Part shown: positions 1 to 14,050 of the stretch, in pieces
Layout of the letters: each line of letters begins with the position of its first letter
Position numbering within the stretch: position 1 is the stretch's first letter
From: Cryobacterium sinapicolor
GTDB taxonomy: Bacteria > Actinomycetota > Actinomycetes > Actinomycetales > Microbacteriaceae
Length of the DNA: 64,000 nt
Assembly: GCF_004403465.1 (NCBI RefSeq)
Contig: NZ_SOGQ01000077.1
Span: forward strand, 62,001-126,000
Reading direction: 5' to 3'
Translations under genes and position numbers: made by a program
Notes under the pieces: generated by a model
Database searches by the model: none
What the model was told of the DNA's origin: nothing
The model's input: the letters and a program-made list of their open reading frames with translations, nothing else

Positions 1-131
1 AATTCACTAATACTAGGTGGCAATCGGCTCATCATCCTTCCGTAACGGCGTGTCTTGTCAGACTGGGCAGGAATGGACGTCGGATGCCCCGGGCGACGCC
101 ACTCCGCTGCGGAGTTGAGGCCGGCGCATGC

Positions 132-146
132 CAGACTAGAGGTGTG
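132..146 (+). promoter_or_regulatory. Leaderless-type -10 box of the App1-family gene
   Basis: CAGACT at 132-137 is followed by exactly 6 nt and then GTG at 144. The same box-to-start distance occurs at several other genes in this window (idsA, pknL, ku, apt, plsC, S4 gene), so transcription probably begins at the start codon. There is no Shine-Dalgarno sequence before this GTG. This is an inference from layout only. Confidence 0.45.
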
Positions 147-1217
147 CCGACATATCCTCGAATCCCGCCCACGGGCACGCCAGCGAAGTTGATGCATCGC
201 GCCGCCCGCATCGAGGACTGGCTGCACTTCAAGCGTGAACACTCAGCCCGCAAGCGCGGCTACCTGCCCACGGTCATTCCTTACGCCGGTTACGGCTCGA
301 CCGAGTGGGTGCGCCTCCTGTGCCGGGTGCTCCTGGCCAAGCCGGCGAAACCCGGCTCCAAGCTGGCCCGCCGTCACTGGCGTGCCGACCGCCGCGAGGT
401 CGGGATCCGCGGCTGGCGCAGCTTCACGAGTGTCCCGGTCAACGACGTCACGGTGACCATCGAGATCAACGGCTTCATCCATCGGGTGCAAGCCGACCGC
501 GGCGGTGTGGTCGACACCGTCATACCGGTCACGCTGACGCCCGGCTGGCACACGGCCCGGCTGCACACCGACGACACGGCCGCGCCGGTCGAGGCACCGC
601 TTTTCATCGTGGCCCCGTCGGTGCGCCGCGGGATACTCTCCGACGTCGATGACACGGTCATGGTCACCACTCTCCCCCGTCCGCTGCTCGCCGCCTGGAA
701 CACCTTCGTGCTCGACGAGCACGCCCGGGTTCCCACGCCGGGCATGGCGGTCCTCCTGGACCGACTCGCCGCGGTCAACGAGGGTTCCCCGATGATCTAC
801 CTGTCGACCGGGGCCTGGAACGTCGCCCCGACCCTGACCCGGTTCCTGAACCGCAACCTGTACCCGTCGGGAGCTCTCCTGCTCACCGATTGGGGTCCCA
901 CCCACGACCGCTGGTTCCGTAGCGGTCAGGACCACAAGAGGGCCAACCTGCGCCGTCTCGCACTGGAGTTCCCGGACATCCGCTGGATCCTGATCGGCGA
1001 CGACGGCCAGCACGATGAGGCCATCTACAGCGAGTTCCAGCGGGACTTCCCGGGCAGCGTGGACGCGGTGGCTATCCGCCAGCTGTCCCCCAGTCAGGCC
1101 GTGCTGGCCGGGCGCCCGCTCAAGGATACCGCCACCGTACCCCGTGATCCACGCTGGGTGTACGGACCGGACGGCTCGGCCCTGGCCCGGCAGCTCGCGG
1201 ACCACGGCCTGATTTAG
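144..1217 (+). CDS. App1-family (DUF2183) phosphatase-like protein
   Basis: About 357 residues. The C-terminal half carries the App1 phosphatidate-phosphatase catalytic signature: SDVDDTV near residues 166-172 is the DxDxT nucleophile motif of HAD-type phosphatases, YLSTGAW follows near 223, and LIGDDGQHD near 283 supplies the acidic HAD motif. The N-terminal part (RGYLPTVIPYAGYGST) matches the conserved region before the catalytic domain in bacterial relatives. The yeast protein dephosphorylates phosphatidic acid, but the bacterial substrate is not known. Start choice: GTG 144 has a leaderless-type -10 box at the standard distance. An open frame extends up to ATG 84, and ATG 192 (MHRAARIEDW) is an alternative. 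The gene faces pyrD tail to tail with a 22-bp gap. Family assignment is firm; the reaction is inferred. Confidence 0.85.
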   Translation: MPTYPRIPPTGTPAKLMHRAARIEDWLHFKREHSARKRGYLPTVIPYAGYGSTEWVRLLCRVLLAKPAKPGSKLARRHWRADRREVGIRGWRSFTSVPVNDVTVTIEINGFIHRVQADRGGVVDTVIPVTLTPGWHTARLHTDDTAAPVEAPLFIVAPSVRRGILSDVDDTVMVTTLPRPLLAAWNTFVLDEHARVPTPGMAVLLDRLAAVNEGSPMIYLSTGAWNVAPTLTRFLNRNLYPSGALLLTDWGPTHDRWFRSGQDHKRANLRRLALEFPDIRWILIGDDGQHDEAIYSEFQRDFPGSVDAVAIRQLSPSQAVLAGRPLKDTATVPRDPRWVYGPDGSALARQLADHGLI

Positions 1218-1239
1218 GCGCGACGGCCTGATCCGGGAG

Positions 1240-2277
1240 CTACGGCCGCGGGGCGAGGATGCGGTCGAGCCCACGGTTGATCTGGCGCGCCCACAGCGGA
1301 CCGCGGTAGAGGAACCCGGTGTAGCCCTGCACGAGCGTCGCGCCGGCCGCGAGACGCTCGGCCACGTGTTCAGCGGTCTCCACGCCGCCCACCGAGATCA
1401 CGCACAGGTCTCGGGGCACCGCGGCCCGGATCACGCGCAGCACGGCCAGGGAACGGGCCCGGAGCGGGGCTCCGGAGAGACCACCGGCGCCGGCGGCCTC
1501 GACGGTCGCGGCATCCGTGGCGAGGCCGGCGCGGGAAATCGTGGTGTTCGTGGCGATGATGCCGTCAAGCCCCAACGCCACGACGAGTTCGGCAATACGG
1601 GTCACCGCCTCATCCTCGAGGTCGGGGGCGATTTTCACCAGCAGAGGCGTGGCGCCGGCCTCGACCTTGACCGCCCGCAACAGCGGGGCGAGCTGGTCGA
1701 GCTCCTGCAGTCCGCGCAGCCCGGGGGTGTTCGGCGAACTGACATTGACGACGAGGTAGTCGGCGAGGGGCGCGAGCAGGGCGGCGCTGACGAGGTAGTC
1801 GGCGGTGGCGTCCTCGACCGCGGTGACCCGGCTCTTTCCGATGTTGATGCCCAGGACCGGGCGGCCAGCGACGGACCGGACGTGCGCGAGGCGCACCCGC
1901 GCGGCGCGGGCACCGGAATTGTTGAAACCCATCCGGTTGACGATTGCACGGTCGGGGATCAGGCGGAAGAGGCGAGGCTTCGGGTTGCCCGGCTGCGGGA
2001 CGGCGGTGATGGTGCCGACCTCCACGTGCCCGAACCCGAGCTGACCGAGCCCGATCACGGCTTCGCCGTCTTTATCGAAACCGGCGGCCACGCCGAACGG
2101 GGACTCGAATCGGAGACCCAGAGTCTCAACACCGAGGTCCGTGCGCGGGCGGGTGAAGCGGTGCACGACCCCGCCGACCCCGAGCGTGGGCAGCGCCCGG
2201 ATCACAGTGAAGGCCAGGTGGTGGGCTCTTTCGGGGTCGAGGCGGGTCAGGAACAGCGAGAAGATCAGCGGATACAC
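1240..2277 (-). CDS. pyrD: Dihydroorotate dehydrogenase (quinone), class 2
   Basis: Oxidises dihydroorotate to orotate in pyrimidine synthesis and passes electrons to membrane quinone through FMN. About 345 residues, normal for class 2. The N-terminal segment (YPLIFSLFLTRLDPERAHH) is the membrane-association helix pair typical of class 2. FMN and substrate motifs seen include GFNNSGA, NVSSPNTPGLRGLQ (with the catalytic serine region) and TNTTISR. GTG at 2277 is chosen as start because it lies 7 nt after the nrdR stop and begins the conserved MYPLIF sequence; a longer open frame upstream overlaps nrdR and is not conserved-looking. The gene is last in a hisD-nrdR-pyrD run. Confidence 0.95.
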   Translation of the reverse strand: MYPLIFSLFLTRLDPERAHHLAFTVIRALPTLGVGGVVHRFTRPRTDLGVETLGLRFESPFGVAAGFDKDGEAVIGLGQLGFGHVEVGTITAVPQPGNPKPRLFRLIPDRAIVNRMGFNNSGARAARVRLAHVRSVAGRPVLGINIGKSRVTAVEDATADYLVSAALLAPLADYLVVNVSSPNTPGLRGLQELDQLAPLLRAVKVEAGATPLLVKIAPDLEDEAVTRIAELVVALGLDGIIATNTTISRAGLATDAATVEAAGAGGLSGAPLRARSLAVLRVIRAAVPRDLCVISVGGVETAEHVAERLAAGATLVQGYTGFLYRGPLWARQINRGLDRILAPRP

Positions 2278-2284
2278 GAGGACC

Positions 2285-2803
2285 CTACGACTCAGCGGGG
2301 CGGGTGACGCCCGCACCACTGTCGCCCTCGGTGCGCTCGGTGCGCTCGGTGCGCGAACCGTGCTCGATGCGCAGTCGGGCAATCGCGGCCTCGAAATCCT
2401 CGAGCGAGTCGAACGCCTGGTAGACACTCGCGAAGCGCAGGTAGGCAACCTCGTCCAGTTCACGTAGCGGCGGCAGGATCGCAAGACCGACCTCGTTCGC
2501 CTTCACCTGCGACGCGCCGGTCTGCCGAATGGTCTCCTCGACCCGCTGGGCGAGCATGGCCAGATCGGAGTCCGTCACTGGTCGACCCTGGCAGGCCTTG
2601 CGCACGCCGGCCACGATCTTGTCGCGGCTGAACGGTTCGACGACTCCGCTGCGCTTGACGATGTTCAGGCTGGCGGTCTCGGTCGTGCTGAACCTCCGGC
2701 CGCACTCGGGGCACTGGCGGCGCCGGCGGATGGAAAGTCCGTCGTCGCTCGTGCGCGAGTCGATGACTCGGGAGTCCGGGTGGCGGCAGAACGGGCAGAA
2801 CAT
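2285..2803 (-). CDS. nrdR: Transcriptional repressor NrdR
   Basis: Represses ribonucleotide reductase genes in response to ATP/dATP. The zinc ribbon is clear: CPFC at residues 3-6 and CPEC near 34-37. It is followed by the ATP-cone domain ([16 protein letters not shown] form, here [16 protein letters not shown]). At 172 residues it is longer than the usual 150-160; the extra length is a charged tail with a TER triplet repeat caused by a short nucleotide repeat around 2325-2352. ATG 2803 gives the canonical N-terminus MFCPFC. A TAGGCT box 9 nt upstream overlaps the hisD stop codon. The gene sits between hisD and pyrD on the same strand. Confidence 0.96.
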   Translation of the reverse strand: MFCPFCRHPDSRVIDSRTSDDGLSIRRRRQCPECGRRFSTTETASLNIVKRSGVVEPFSRDKIVAGVRKACQGRPVTDSDLAMLAQRVEETIRQTGASQVKANEVGLAILPPLRELDEVAYLRFASVYQAFDSLEDFEAAIARLRIEHGSRTERTERTEGDSGAGVTRPAES

Positions 2804-2812
2804 CGTGCGGCC

Positions 2813-2818
2813 AGCCTA
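2813..2818 (-). promoter_or_regulatory. Putative -10 box of nrdR inside the hisD stop
   Basis: TAGGCT on the minus strand, 9 nt before the nrdR ATG. Its first three bases are the TAG stop codon of hisD. This would give nrdR a near-leaderless internal promoter within the hisD-nrdR-pyrD run. No convincing -35 was recognised. Confidence 0.35.
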
Positions 2819-4129
2819 CCGCGCGGCCGTGAAACGGGCGGTGACGGCGTCGCCGTGCGCGGGAAGCGCCTCGGCCGTGGACAGCGCCGCAATGTGGTCG
2901 GCGACCTCGCGCAGCGCGTCACGGCTGTACGTGACGACCTGCTGGGGGCGCAGGAACGTGTACGCGCCGAGGCCGGAAGAGAACCGGGCCTGACCTCCCG
3001 TCGGCAGCACGTGGTTCGAGCCGGCCACGTAGTCGCCGAGGCTCACGGGCGAATGCGGGCCGAGGAAGATGGCGCCGGCGTTCTCGATCAGCGCGAGCAC
3101 GGCATCCGGGTCGCTGGTCTGGATCTCGAGGTGCTCGGGACCGAACGCATTGCTGAACGCGGCCGCAGCGCCGAGGTCGTCCACGAGGACGATCCCCGAC
3201 TGGCGCCCGTTCAGGGACGCGGTGACACGGATGCTGTGGGTCGTGCTCTGCATCAGGTCGACCAGGTGCAGGGAGACCGCGTCGGCGAGCTCCACCGAAT
3301 CGGTCACGAGCATGGCGGCGGCCAGTTCGTCATGCTCGGCCTGGCTGACCAGGTCGGCGGCGACGAGACGGGGATCGGCGGAGGCATCAGCGATCACCAG
3401 GATGTCGGTCGGGCCGGCCTCGGAGTCGATTCCGGTCACTCCGCGCACCAGGCGCTTGGCGGCGGCCACATAGACGTTGCCGGGGCCGGTGACGAGCTGC
3501 ACCGGGTCCAGGCCCAGCCCGGGCACGCCGTAGGCGAAGGCACCGACCGCGCCGGCTCCGCCCATGGCGTAGATCTCGTCGATGCCGAGCAGGCCCGACA
3601 CCGCGAGGATGGTGGGGTGCACGCGGCCGTCGAAGTCGCTCTGCGGCGGCGACGCCAGCGCGATCGAGGACACGCCCGCGATCTGGGCCGGAACGACGTT
3701 CATCACGACGCTGGATGGGTAGACGGCCTTGCCGCCGGGCACATACAGGCCGACCCGGTTAATCGGCTGCCAGCGTTGCGTGATGGTGGCGCCGTCGGCG
3801 ATCGTGGTGGTCACCTGCGGCGGCACCTGCGCCGCGCTGGCGATGCGCACCCGGCGGATGGTCTCCTCGATGGCCGTGCGCACGGTCGGGTCGAGCCCGG
3901 CCAGCGCCTCGGTGACGTGGGACGCGGGCACCCGCAGATGGGCCGGACGCACCCGGTCGAGGCGCTCCGCCTGGTCGAGCAGGGCGTCCTCGCCTCGGGC
4001 CCGTACATCGTCGATCAACTCGGCTGCGACGTCGCTGGCCGCGGTCACGTCGGTGAGCGCACGCGGCACGGCCGCGAGCAATTCCGCCGGAGTGGGCCGG
4101 GTCCCTCGGAGGTCAATAGTCTGGATCAT
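2816..4129 (-). CDS. hisD: Histidinol dehydrogenase
   Basis: Catalyses the last two oxidations of histidine synthesis, L-histidinol to L-histidine with two NAD+. About 437 residues, the family norm. Landmarks seen are YVPGGKAVYPSSV in the first half, the TGPGNVYVAAAKR stretch, FGPEHLEIQ with the catalytic Glu-His pair, and GSNHVLPTGG near the C-terminus. The ATG at 4129 gives MIQTIDLRG, a typical actinobacterial start. A TAGGCT box lies 8 nt upstream. The rest of the his operon is not in this window, so hisD is separated from it or the window ends before it. It heads the hisD-nrdR-pyrD run and is divergent from the flavin reductase. Confidence 0.97.
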   Translation of the reverse strand: MIQTIDLRGTRPTPAELLAAVPRALTDVTAASDVAAELIDDVRARGEDALLDQAERLDRVRPAHLRVPASHVTEALAGLDPTVRTAIEETIRRVRIASAAQVPPQVTTTIADGATITQRWQPINRVGLYVPGGKAVYPSSVVMNVVPAQIAGVSSIALASPPQSDFDGRVHPTILAVSGLLGIDEIYAMGGAGAVGAFAYGVPGLGLDPVQLVTGPGNVYVAAAKRLVRGVTGIDSEAGPTDILVIADASADPRLVAADLVSQAEHDELAAAMLVTDSVELADAVSLHLVDLMQSTTHSIRVTASLNGRQSGIVLVDDLGAAAAFSNAFGPEHLEIQTSDPDAVLALIENAGAIFLGPHSPVSLGDYVAGSNHVLPTGGQARFSSGLGAYTFLRPQQVVTYSRDALREVADHIAALSTAEALPAHGDAVTARFTAAR

Positions 4130-4137
4130 CGGGTTCC

Positions 4138-4174
4138 AGCCTAGCGATCAACTCCCGTCCACCGGGAATAGGCT
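4138..4174. promoter_or_regulatory. Divergent hisD / flavin reductase promoter boxes
   Basis: TAGGCT occurs on the minus strand at 4138-4143, 8 nt before the hisD ATG, and again on the plus strand at 4169-4174, upstream of the flavin reductase ATG 4202. These are two copies of the same -10-like hexamer pointing outward. The plus-strand transcript would carry a leader of about 20 nt with GAGGAG, which is unusually far (14 nt) from the ATG. Confidence 0.4.
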
Positions 4175-4201
4175 GACTGCCGAGGAGATTGATTCAGTCA
4201 C

Positions 4202-4744
4202 ATGAGCGACACCGACATACCCCAGCCCGGCACCGTACCCTTGGCCGAAGATCCCAATGCACCGCTGGATCTGGCCGCCTTCAAGCATTCCTTCCGGCGT
4301 CACGCCGCCGGCGTCGCGGTGATCACCGCGTTGCGCCCGGACGGCATCCCGGTGGGATTCACGGCCACCTCGCTGGCGTCGCTGTCGTCGGTTCCGCCGC
4401 TGGCCACCTTCAACATGGCCCGGTCGGCCAGCACGTGGCCCGCCATCGCCGAGAGCGAACGAGTCGTCATCCACATCCTGGGCGCGCACAATCGTGCCGT
4501 CGCCGAGGTGATGTCGGGTCCCGCCGACCAGCGCTTCGTCGGCGATCACTGGCAGCCCGGGCCCCACGGTCTGCCCGTGCTGAGGGGCGTCACCTCCTGG
4601 ATGGTGGGGCGCATCATCGAGCGCGCACTGGTGCACAACAGCGCCGTGGTGGTCGTGAAGATCGAGGAGGGCGGCATGGGCGAGAACGACGAGGCCCTGG
4701 TCTACTACGAGCGCACCTACCGCGTTCCCGGGGCCGAGGCCTAG
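4202..4744 (+). CDS. Flavin reductase domain protein
   Basis: 180 residues. The sequence FRRHAAGVAVITA ... GFTATSLASLSSVPPL ... FNMARSASTWPAI is the standard flavin reductase / FMN-binding split-barrel fold, used by small components that supply reduced flavin to two-component monooxygenases. A later segment (RVVIHILGAHNRAVAEVMSG) matches the family. No partner monooxygenase gene is adjacent, so the substrate pathway is unknown. GAGGAG lies 14 nt before ATG 4202, farther than usual. The gene converges with the PlsC gene, whose end is 19 bp away. A GAGGC/GCCTC short stem spans the stop codon. Confidence 0.88.
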   Translation: MSDTDIPQPGTVPLAEDPNAPLDLAAFKHSFRRHAAGVAVITALRPDGIPVGFTATSLASLSSVPPLATFNMARSASTWPAIAESERVVIHILGAHNRAVAEVMSGPADQRFVGDHWQPGPHGLPVLRGVTSWMVGRIIERALVHNSAVVVVKIEEGGMGENDEALVYYERTYRVPGAEA

Positions 4745-4763
4745 CCTCGGGCTCGGGCTCGGG

Positions 4764-5564
4764 CTACTTCCGCGTCGGGGTCCGGCCGGCGGCGTCGCCG
4801 GCGGCGGCGGCGTCGCGGAGGCGGCGCCGCTCTGCCTCGGCCACGGCGGCCTCCTCCGGCGTGGGCGCGGTGCCGCCGAGATGCCGCGGCTGCCACCACT
4901 GGCCGGCGCCGTCCACCGGGTAGGCCTTCTGCAACCCGTCGACGAGACCCTGCAGGGTCTCGTGGAGAGCCAGCGTCATCGACTGCGCATCCTCCCCCGC
5001 GGAGACCGCGAACGGCAGGCCAACGGCGAAGCGGATGGGCACGCCGAACACCTCCCGCAGGGCCGGCTTGTGGTTCTTGGTGAGCACCCGATGCCCGCCC
5101 CAGACCGCGATCGGGATCACGGGGACGCCCGCCTCGGCCGCCATCCGGATGGCCCCCGATTTCAACTCGCGCACGGTGAAGGACGCGTTCACGCCGCCCT
5201 CAGGGAACACGCCGAGAAGTTCGCCCGCACGCAGCGCCGTCACGGCCTGGCCGTACGCCTCCGCCCCGGCCTTCATATCGACCGAGATGTGTCGCATGCC
5301 CCGCAGGAGCACGCCCACGAGCTTCTGGTCGAACGCGCCCTTCTTGGCCATGAAACGGATGTGACGGCGGTTCTTGTGCCACAGCATCCACTCGACCAGG
5401 GCGAAGTCCATGTAGCCGAAGTGGGTGATCGCCAGCACCGCTCCCCCGGTGTCCGGCAGGTTCTTCAGGCCGGTCACGGATGGCTTCAGGCGCAGCAGGC
5501 CGAACACGGCCCGCCCGGCCAGAATCGCCGTGGTGTACAGAGGTTCCCGGGTGCCTGTGCTCAT
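4764..5564 (-). CDS. PlsC-type 1-acylglycerol-3-phosphate acyltransferase
   Basis: 266 residues with the acyltransferase HX4D motif (THFGYMD, near residues 47-53) and an EGG-type second block (FPEGGVN) in place of the commoner EGTR. A third block (VPIAVWGGHRV form, here IPIAVWGGHR) follows. Members acylate lysophosphatidic acid or related lipids at the inner membrane. The C-terminal tail after about residue 230 is rich in Ala, Glu and Arg and is not conserved-looking. ATG 5564 is preceded by TAGCCT exactly 6 nt upstream and has no Shine-Dalgarno, so it looks leaderless. A second, distinct PlsC paralogue lies at 40216-40905. The substrate is inferred. Confidence 0.9.
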   Translation of the reverse strand: MSTGTREPLYTTAILAGRAVFGLLRLKPSVTGLKNLPDTGGAVLAITHFGYMDFALVEWMLWHKNRRHIRFMAKKGAFDQKLVGVLLRGMRHISVDMKAGAEAYGQAVTALRAGELLGVFPEGGVNASFTVRELKSGAIRMAAEAGVPVIPIAVWGGHRVLTKNHKPALREVFGVPIRFAVGLPFAVSAGEDAQSMTLALHETLQGLVDGLQKAYPVDGAGQWWQPRHLGGTAPTPEEAAVAEAERRRLRDAAAAGDAAGRTPTRK

Positions 5565-5576
5565 GTTTCAAGGCTA
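5562..5576 (-). promoter_or_regulatory. Leaderless promoter of the PlsC gene
   Basis: TAGCCT at 5571-5576 (minus strand), 6 nt, then ATG at 5562-5564. It has the same phase as the other leaderless starts in the window. Confidence 0.5.
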
Positions 5577-5603
5577 CGACCTGCGTGGGGGTTCGCGGCG
5601 ACA

Positions 5604-5636
5604 TTGGTCGAGCCTGTCGAGCCTGGTCGAGACCAG
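5604..5636. repeat. Small GGTCGAG/CCTGTCGAG repeat remnant
   Basis: A stretch built from three copies of a GTCGAGCCTG/GTCGAGACC-like unit lies between the PlsC gene and the HNH pseudogene. A related fragment, GGTTTCGGCAGGCTCAACC, occurs at 56320-56340 at the end of the Nudix gene. Such GTTTCGACAAGCTCAACC-like fragments are common dispersed repeats in Microbacteriaceae genomes; that statement is background knowledge rather than something visible here. Confidence 0.4.
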
Positions 5637-5650
5637 AGACCCGACTCCTA

Positions 5651-6763
5651 TCAGTCGTGCCGGGTGACGTTCTTGCGTTCGACGGCGTCGGTCATGCGGG
5701 TGCGGGACTTCGTCACGTTGCGCCACTTGCGCGCCCCGGTTTCCAGCCAGGGTGGTGCCTTGATCTGCACGGCGCCGCGGATCATGCGGATGGCCCAGCC
5801 GGAGGCGGCGAGCATGCGGTGGTGGAACCAGCAGAGGCAGACGCCGTTGTGGGTGTGGGTCGGTCCGCCCTCTGCGTGTGGGATGACGTGGTGGATCTCG
5901 CTCATTCCGGCCGGGATTGTGCAGCCGGGGATGATGCAGGTGCCGTCGCGGAGTCGGGTCGCTCGGCGTTGCGCGGGGGTGAAGCAGCGTTCGGGTGAGC
6001 CGAGGGCGATGATGCGTCCCTCGTCGTTGATGACGATTTTTTGTTGGCCGCCGGTGCTGATCAGGTCCGTGACGGCGTTGATCGTGATCGTTGCTTCGAC
6101 TCCGTCGATCCAGCCGACGCCGTGGCCCTGACCGAAGTTCGCGTTCAGGTCTTGTTCTCGGACGCTGACGAGGACCGTGGCGGGGGCGCCGCCGATGGTC
6201 GGGGATTCGCCCGCGCGGGAGGGGACGTCGAGGATCACGGCGAGCCAGGTCAGTGCACCGCAGCGTCGGCGTCGGCGTCGGCGTCGGCGTCAAAGCGGAC
6301 AGGATCGCATCGGCCGTGTCGACGCCCCGGTGGCCAGAGCGATCGCCGTGGCCGGGAACGTGGGCGGCAGAGGTTCGCCGGCCAGGGACCGCCCGGTGCG
6401 CAGCTGCCGGCCCAGCCGCATCCGCCGGTTCGCGGTCGGCCCAGACACCAGGGTGACCCGCTCCAAAAGCTCCCCCGGAGTGCGGCCGCCGCGCTTCGCG
6501 GAGAGGCGGCCGGTGCCGAGCTCGGGCCGGGACCGGTCGGCGACCTCCGCCGCCGTAGCCACCCGCAACGCGTCGACCTGCCGGCCGAGAACCTCCACCG
6601 CCGTGGCCACCCGCAGCAGACCGTCGTCGAAGCGGCGCACGGCCGAATACCGCAGTGATTCCCCGAGCCCCGCCGCGAGGGCCCGCAGCTCCGCGACCGC
6701 GCACGCCGCCGCGGACGGGCCGGGCGCGGCATCCGCTGCGGGTGTTTCCGGGAGGCTGGTCAT
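5651..6763 (-). pseudogene. DUF222 / HNH endonuclease gene, disrupted
   Basis: Two halves of one gene are visible in the same frame. The N-terminal piece (6763 down to a TGA at 6290-6292) has the DUF222 helical region. The C-terminal piece (about 6238-5651) has the HNH core CIIPGCTIPAGMSEIHHVIP ... HNGVCLCWFHH, with the expected Cys and His residues. The last dozen codons before the stop look shifted: the neighbouring frame reads GVDTADAILSALTPTPTP, which suits the family better, so a 1-nt indel near the CCCC at 6325-6328 is likely. The middle of DUF222 also seems to be missing; the two parts total about 350 codons against the usual 430-550. A GTCGGC hexamer tract marks the junction. These proteins are typically multicopy in this family. 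Confidence 0.8.
6265..6291. repeat. GTCGGC hexanucleotide tract (4.5 copies)
   Basis: Four full GTCGGC units and a half unit lie at the break in the DUF222/HNH gene. On the coding strand they read ACGCCG repeats and would encode Thr-Pro or Arg-Arg depending on frame. Being a multiple of three, gain or loss of whole units would not itself change frame, so it does not explain the frameshift. It may mark the endpoint of the deletion. Confidence 0.8.
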
Positions 6764-6812
6764 ATGACGAGTATGGCCTAAATAGAACGTGAAAGCGGGG
6801 GTCTGTCAGGTA

Positions 6813-6840
6813 TTGAAGTCTAAAAATTCGAATGTAATTT
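6813..6840 (+). promoter_or_regulatory. Promoter candidate for the UvrA-like gene
   Basis: TTGAAG at 6813-6818, a 16-nt spacer and TAATTT at 6835-6840 form the best sigma-70-like pair in the 248-bp gap before the UvrA-like gene, inside an AT-rich patch. Transcription from here would leave a leader of about 165 nt, unusually long for this window. Confidence 0.4.
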
Positions 6841-6980
6841 TGGTCGGCCGAGCGCGCTTGCGCCCTGACGGGACTGAACTGACACTGCATACAGGCACGA
6901 CCTGGTCGCCGGCCGAGCCGCTTGCCCTGGGTGCCCTCGAAGCTGGTTTACTCGTACCAGGCGATGATCCGGGAGAGCAC

Positions 6981-7011
6981 GTGAAAACCTCGGCCGCCAG
7001 AGGGAGACACC

Positions 7012-7022
<11 letters not shown>
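6981..7022 (+). CDS. Possible 13-codon leader peptide overlapping uvrA-like start
   Basis: GTG at 6981 is preceded by GGGAG at a good distance (5 nt). It opens a 13-codon frame reading [13 protein letters not shown] that stops with TGA at 7020-7022, overlapping the UvrA-like ATG at 7012 by 11 nt. Translation of it would bring ribosomes onto the downstream start. Leader peptides are known before some antibiotic-response genes. Whether this one is translated cannot be told from sequence, and a random short frame is the alternative. Confidence 0.25.
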
Positions 7023-9411
<2,389 letters not shown>

Positions 9412-9434
9412 CCCCGGCACGTCACACCCGAACC

Positions 9435-9511
9435 AATTCGACGGAGATTTTCGCTGTATCGCCCTGAAACGCGGCCAAAAGGCTGTTTTTCGACAAAATC
9501 TCCGTCGAATT
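9435..9511. repeat. Palindromic intergenic repeat, copy A
   Basis: The left arm at 9435-9451 (AATTCGACGGAGATTTT) and right arm at 9495-9511 are perfect 17-nt inverted repeats around a 43-nt loop, which itself holds a weaker AAAC..GGCC / GGC..GTTT pairing. The element lies between two convergent genes (UvrA-like and dnaE). Copies B (43984) and C (63980) share the 15-nt core AATTCGACGGAGATT. There is no T-run after either arm, so it is not a classical intrinsic terminator. Confidence 0.9.
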
Positions 9512-9546
9512 CGTTCGAGACGACTGTTCGACTGGGACCCAACCGG

Positions 9547-13086
<3,540 letters not shown>

Positions 13087-13121
13087 AGCGGCTCCGAGGT
13101 ATTGGTATTGGTCGCTACAGG

Positions 13122-14042
13122 TCAGACGTCGCGGAGCACGCCGAGGGCGTGCGCGAGGTCGGCCGGGTAGTCGGTGGTGAAGGTGACCCACTCCCGGGTG
13201 TCCGGGTGGTGGAACGCCAGTTGCTTCGCGTGCAGCCACTGCCGGGTCAGGCCGAGTCGCGCCGTGATCGAGGGATCGGCGCCGTACATGGCGTCACCGA
13301 CACACGGATGCCGCTGGGCGGCCATGTGCACCCGGATCTGGTGGGTGCGCCCCGTTTCCAGGTGCACCTCCACCAGCGACGCCGAGGGGAAGGCCTCGAG
13401 CGTCTCGTAGTGGGTGACGGAATCCTTGCCGCCCGCGATGACCGCGAACTTCCAGTCCGACCGCGGGTGGCGCCCGATCGGCGCGTCGATGGTGCCGGTG
13501 CTGGGGTCGGGGTGGCCCTGCACGACGGAATGGTAGATCTTCTCGACCTCACGGTCGTGGAAGGCCCGTTTGAGAGCCGTGTACGCGGTCTCCGACTTCG
13601 CGACGACCATCAGTCCACTGGTGCCCACGTCGAGGCGGTGCACGATCCCGGCCCGCTCGCTGGCCCCGGAGGTCGCGATGCGATAGCCGGCCGCGGAGAG
13701 CGCCCCGACCACGGTGGGACCGGTCCAGCCCACACTCGGATGCGCGGCGACCCCGGACGGCTTGTTGATGACCACGATGCTCTCGTCGTCGTGCACGATC
13801 GTGAGATCCGGCACCGGGATGGGCACAATCGCCAGGGCCTCCTTGGGCTGCCAGGACACCTCCAGCCACGCTCCATTGTGCAGACGGTCGGACTTGCCGG
13901 CCACGACCCCGTCCAGCGTGACCCCGCCGGCCTCGCACACCTCCGCCGCGAAACTGCGGGAGAAGCCGAGGAGCTTGGCGATGCCGGCGTCGACGCGGAC
14001 TCCGGCGAGTCCGTCCGGAAGGGGAAGGGAGCGTGTTTCCAT
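13122..14042 (-). CDS. rluD: RluA/RluD-family 23S rRNA pseudouridine synthase
   Basis: Converts specific uridines of large-subunit rRNA to pseudouridine. About 306 residues. An S4-like N-terminal segment ([20 protein letters not shown]) precedes the catalytic motif [18 protein letters not shown], whose Asp is the nucleophile. The C-terminal blocks [11 protein letters not shown] and HAKQLAF fit the RluA group. ATG 14042 follows the lspA stop by 8 nt. The lspA-rluD pairing is widespread in Actinobacteria and Firmicutes. The exact uridine target is inferred. Confidence 0.94.
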   Translation of the reverse strand: METRSLPLPDGLAGVRVDAGIAKLLGFSRSFAAEVCEAGGVTLDGVVAGKSDRLHNGAWLEVSWQPKEALAIVPIPVPDLTIVHDDESIVVINKPSGVAAHPSVGWTGPTVVGALSAAGYRIATSGASERAGIVHRLDVGTSGLMVVAKSETAYTALKRAFHDREVEKIYHSVVQGHPDPSTGTIDAPIGRHPRSDWKFAVIAGGKDSVTHYETLEAFPSASLVEVHLETGRTHQIRVHMAAQRHPCVGDAMYGADPSITARLGLTRQWLHAKQLAFHHPDTREWVTFTTDYPADLAHALGVLRDV

Positions 14043-14050
14043 GGCGAGAA

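Noticed and set aside
1-131. Gene or promoter at the left edge
   Set aside because: Only short open frames without start signals; the upstream part of the App1 frame (84-143) lacks family resemblance.
5604-5636. Insertion sequence end near the HNH pseudogene
   Set aside because: No transposase or terminal inverted repeat pair with target duplication is visible; only short repeat fragments.
6265-6291. Phase-variable switch in the HNH gene
   Set aside because: The tract unit is six bases, so unit gain or loss cannot shift the frame; the gene also lacks part of its domain, which fits decay better.
9435-9511. Palindromic copy A as an ordinary Rho-independent terminator
   Set aside because: No T-run follows either arm, and the loop is over 40 nt.
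13087-13239. N-terminal extension of dnaE to an upstream start
   Set aside because: The extra residues overlap rluD in a shadow frame and do not resemble DnaE. The TTG at 13086 has a good ribosome site and leads into the conserved PHP domain.
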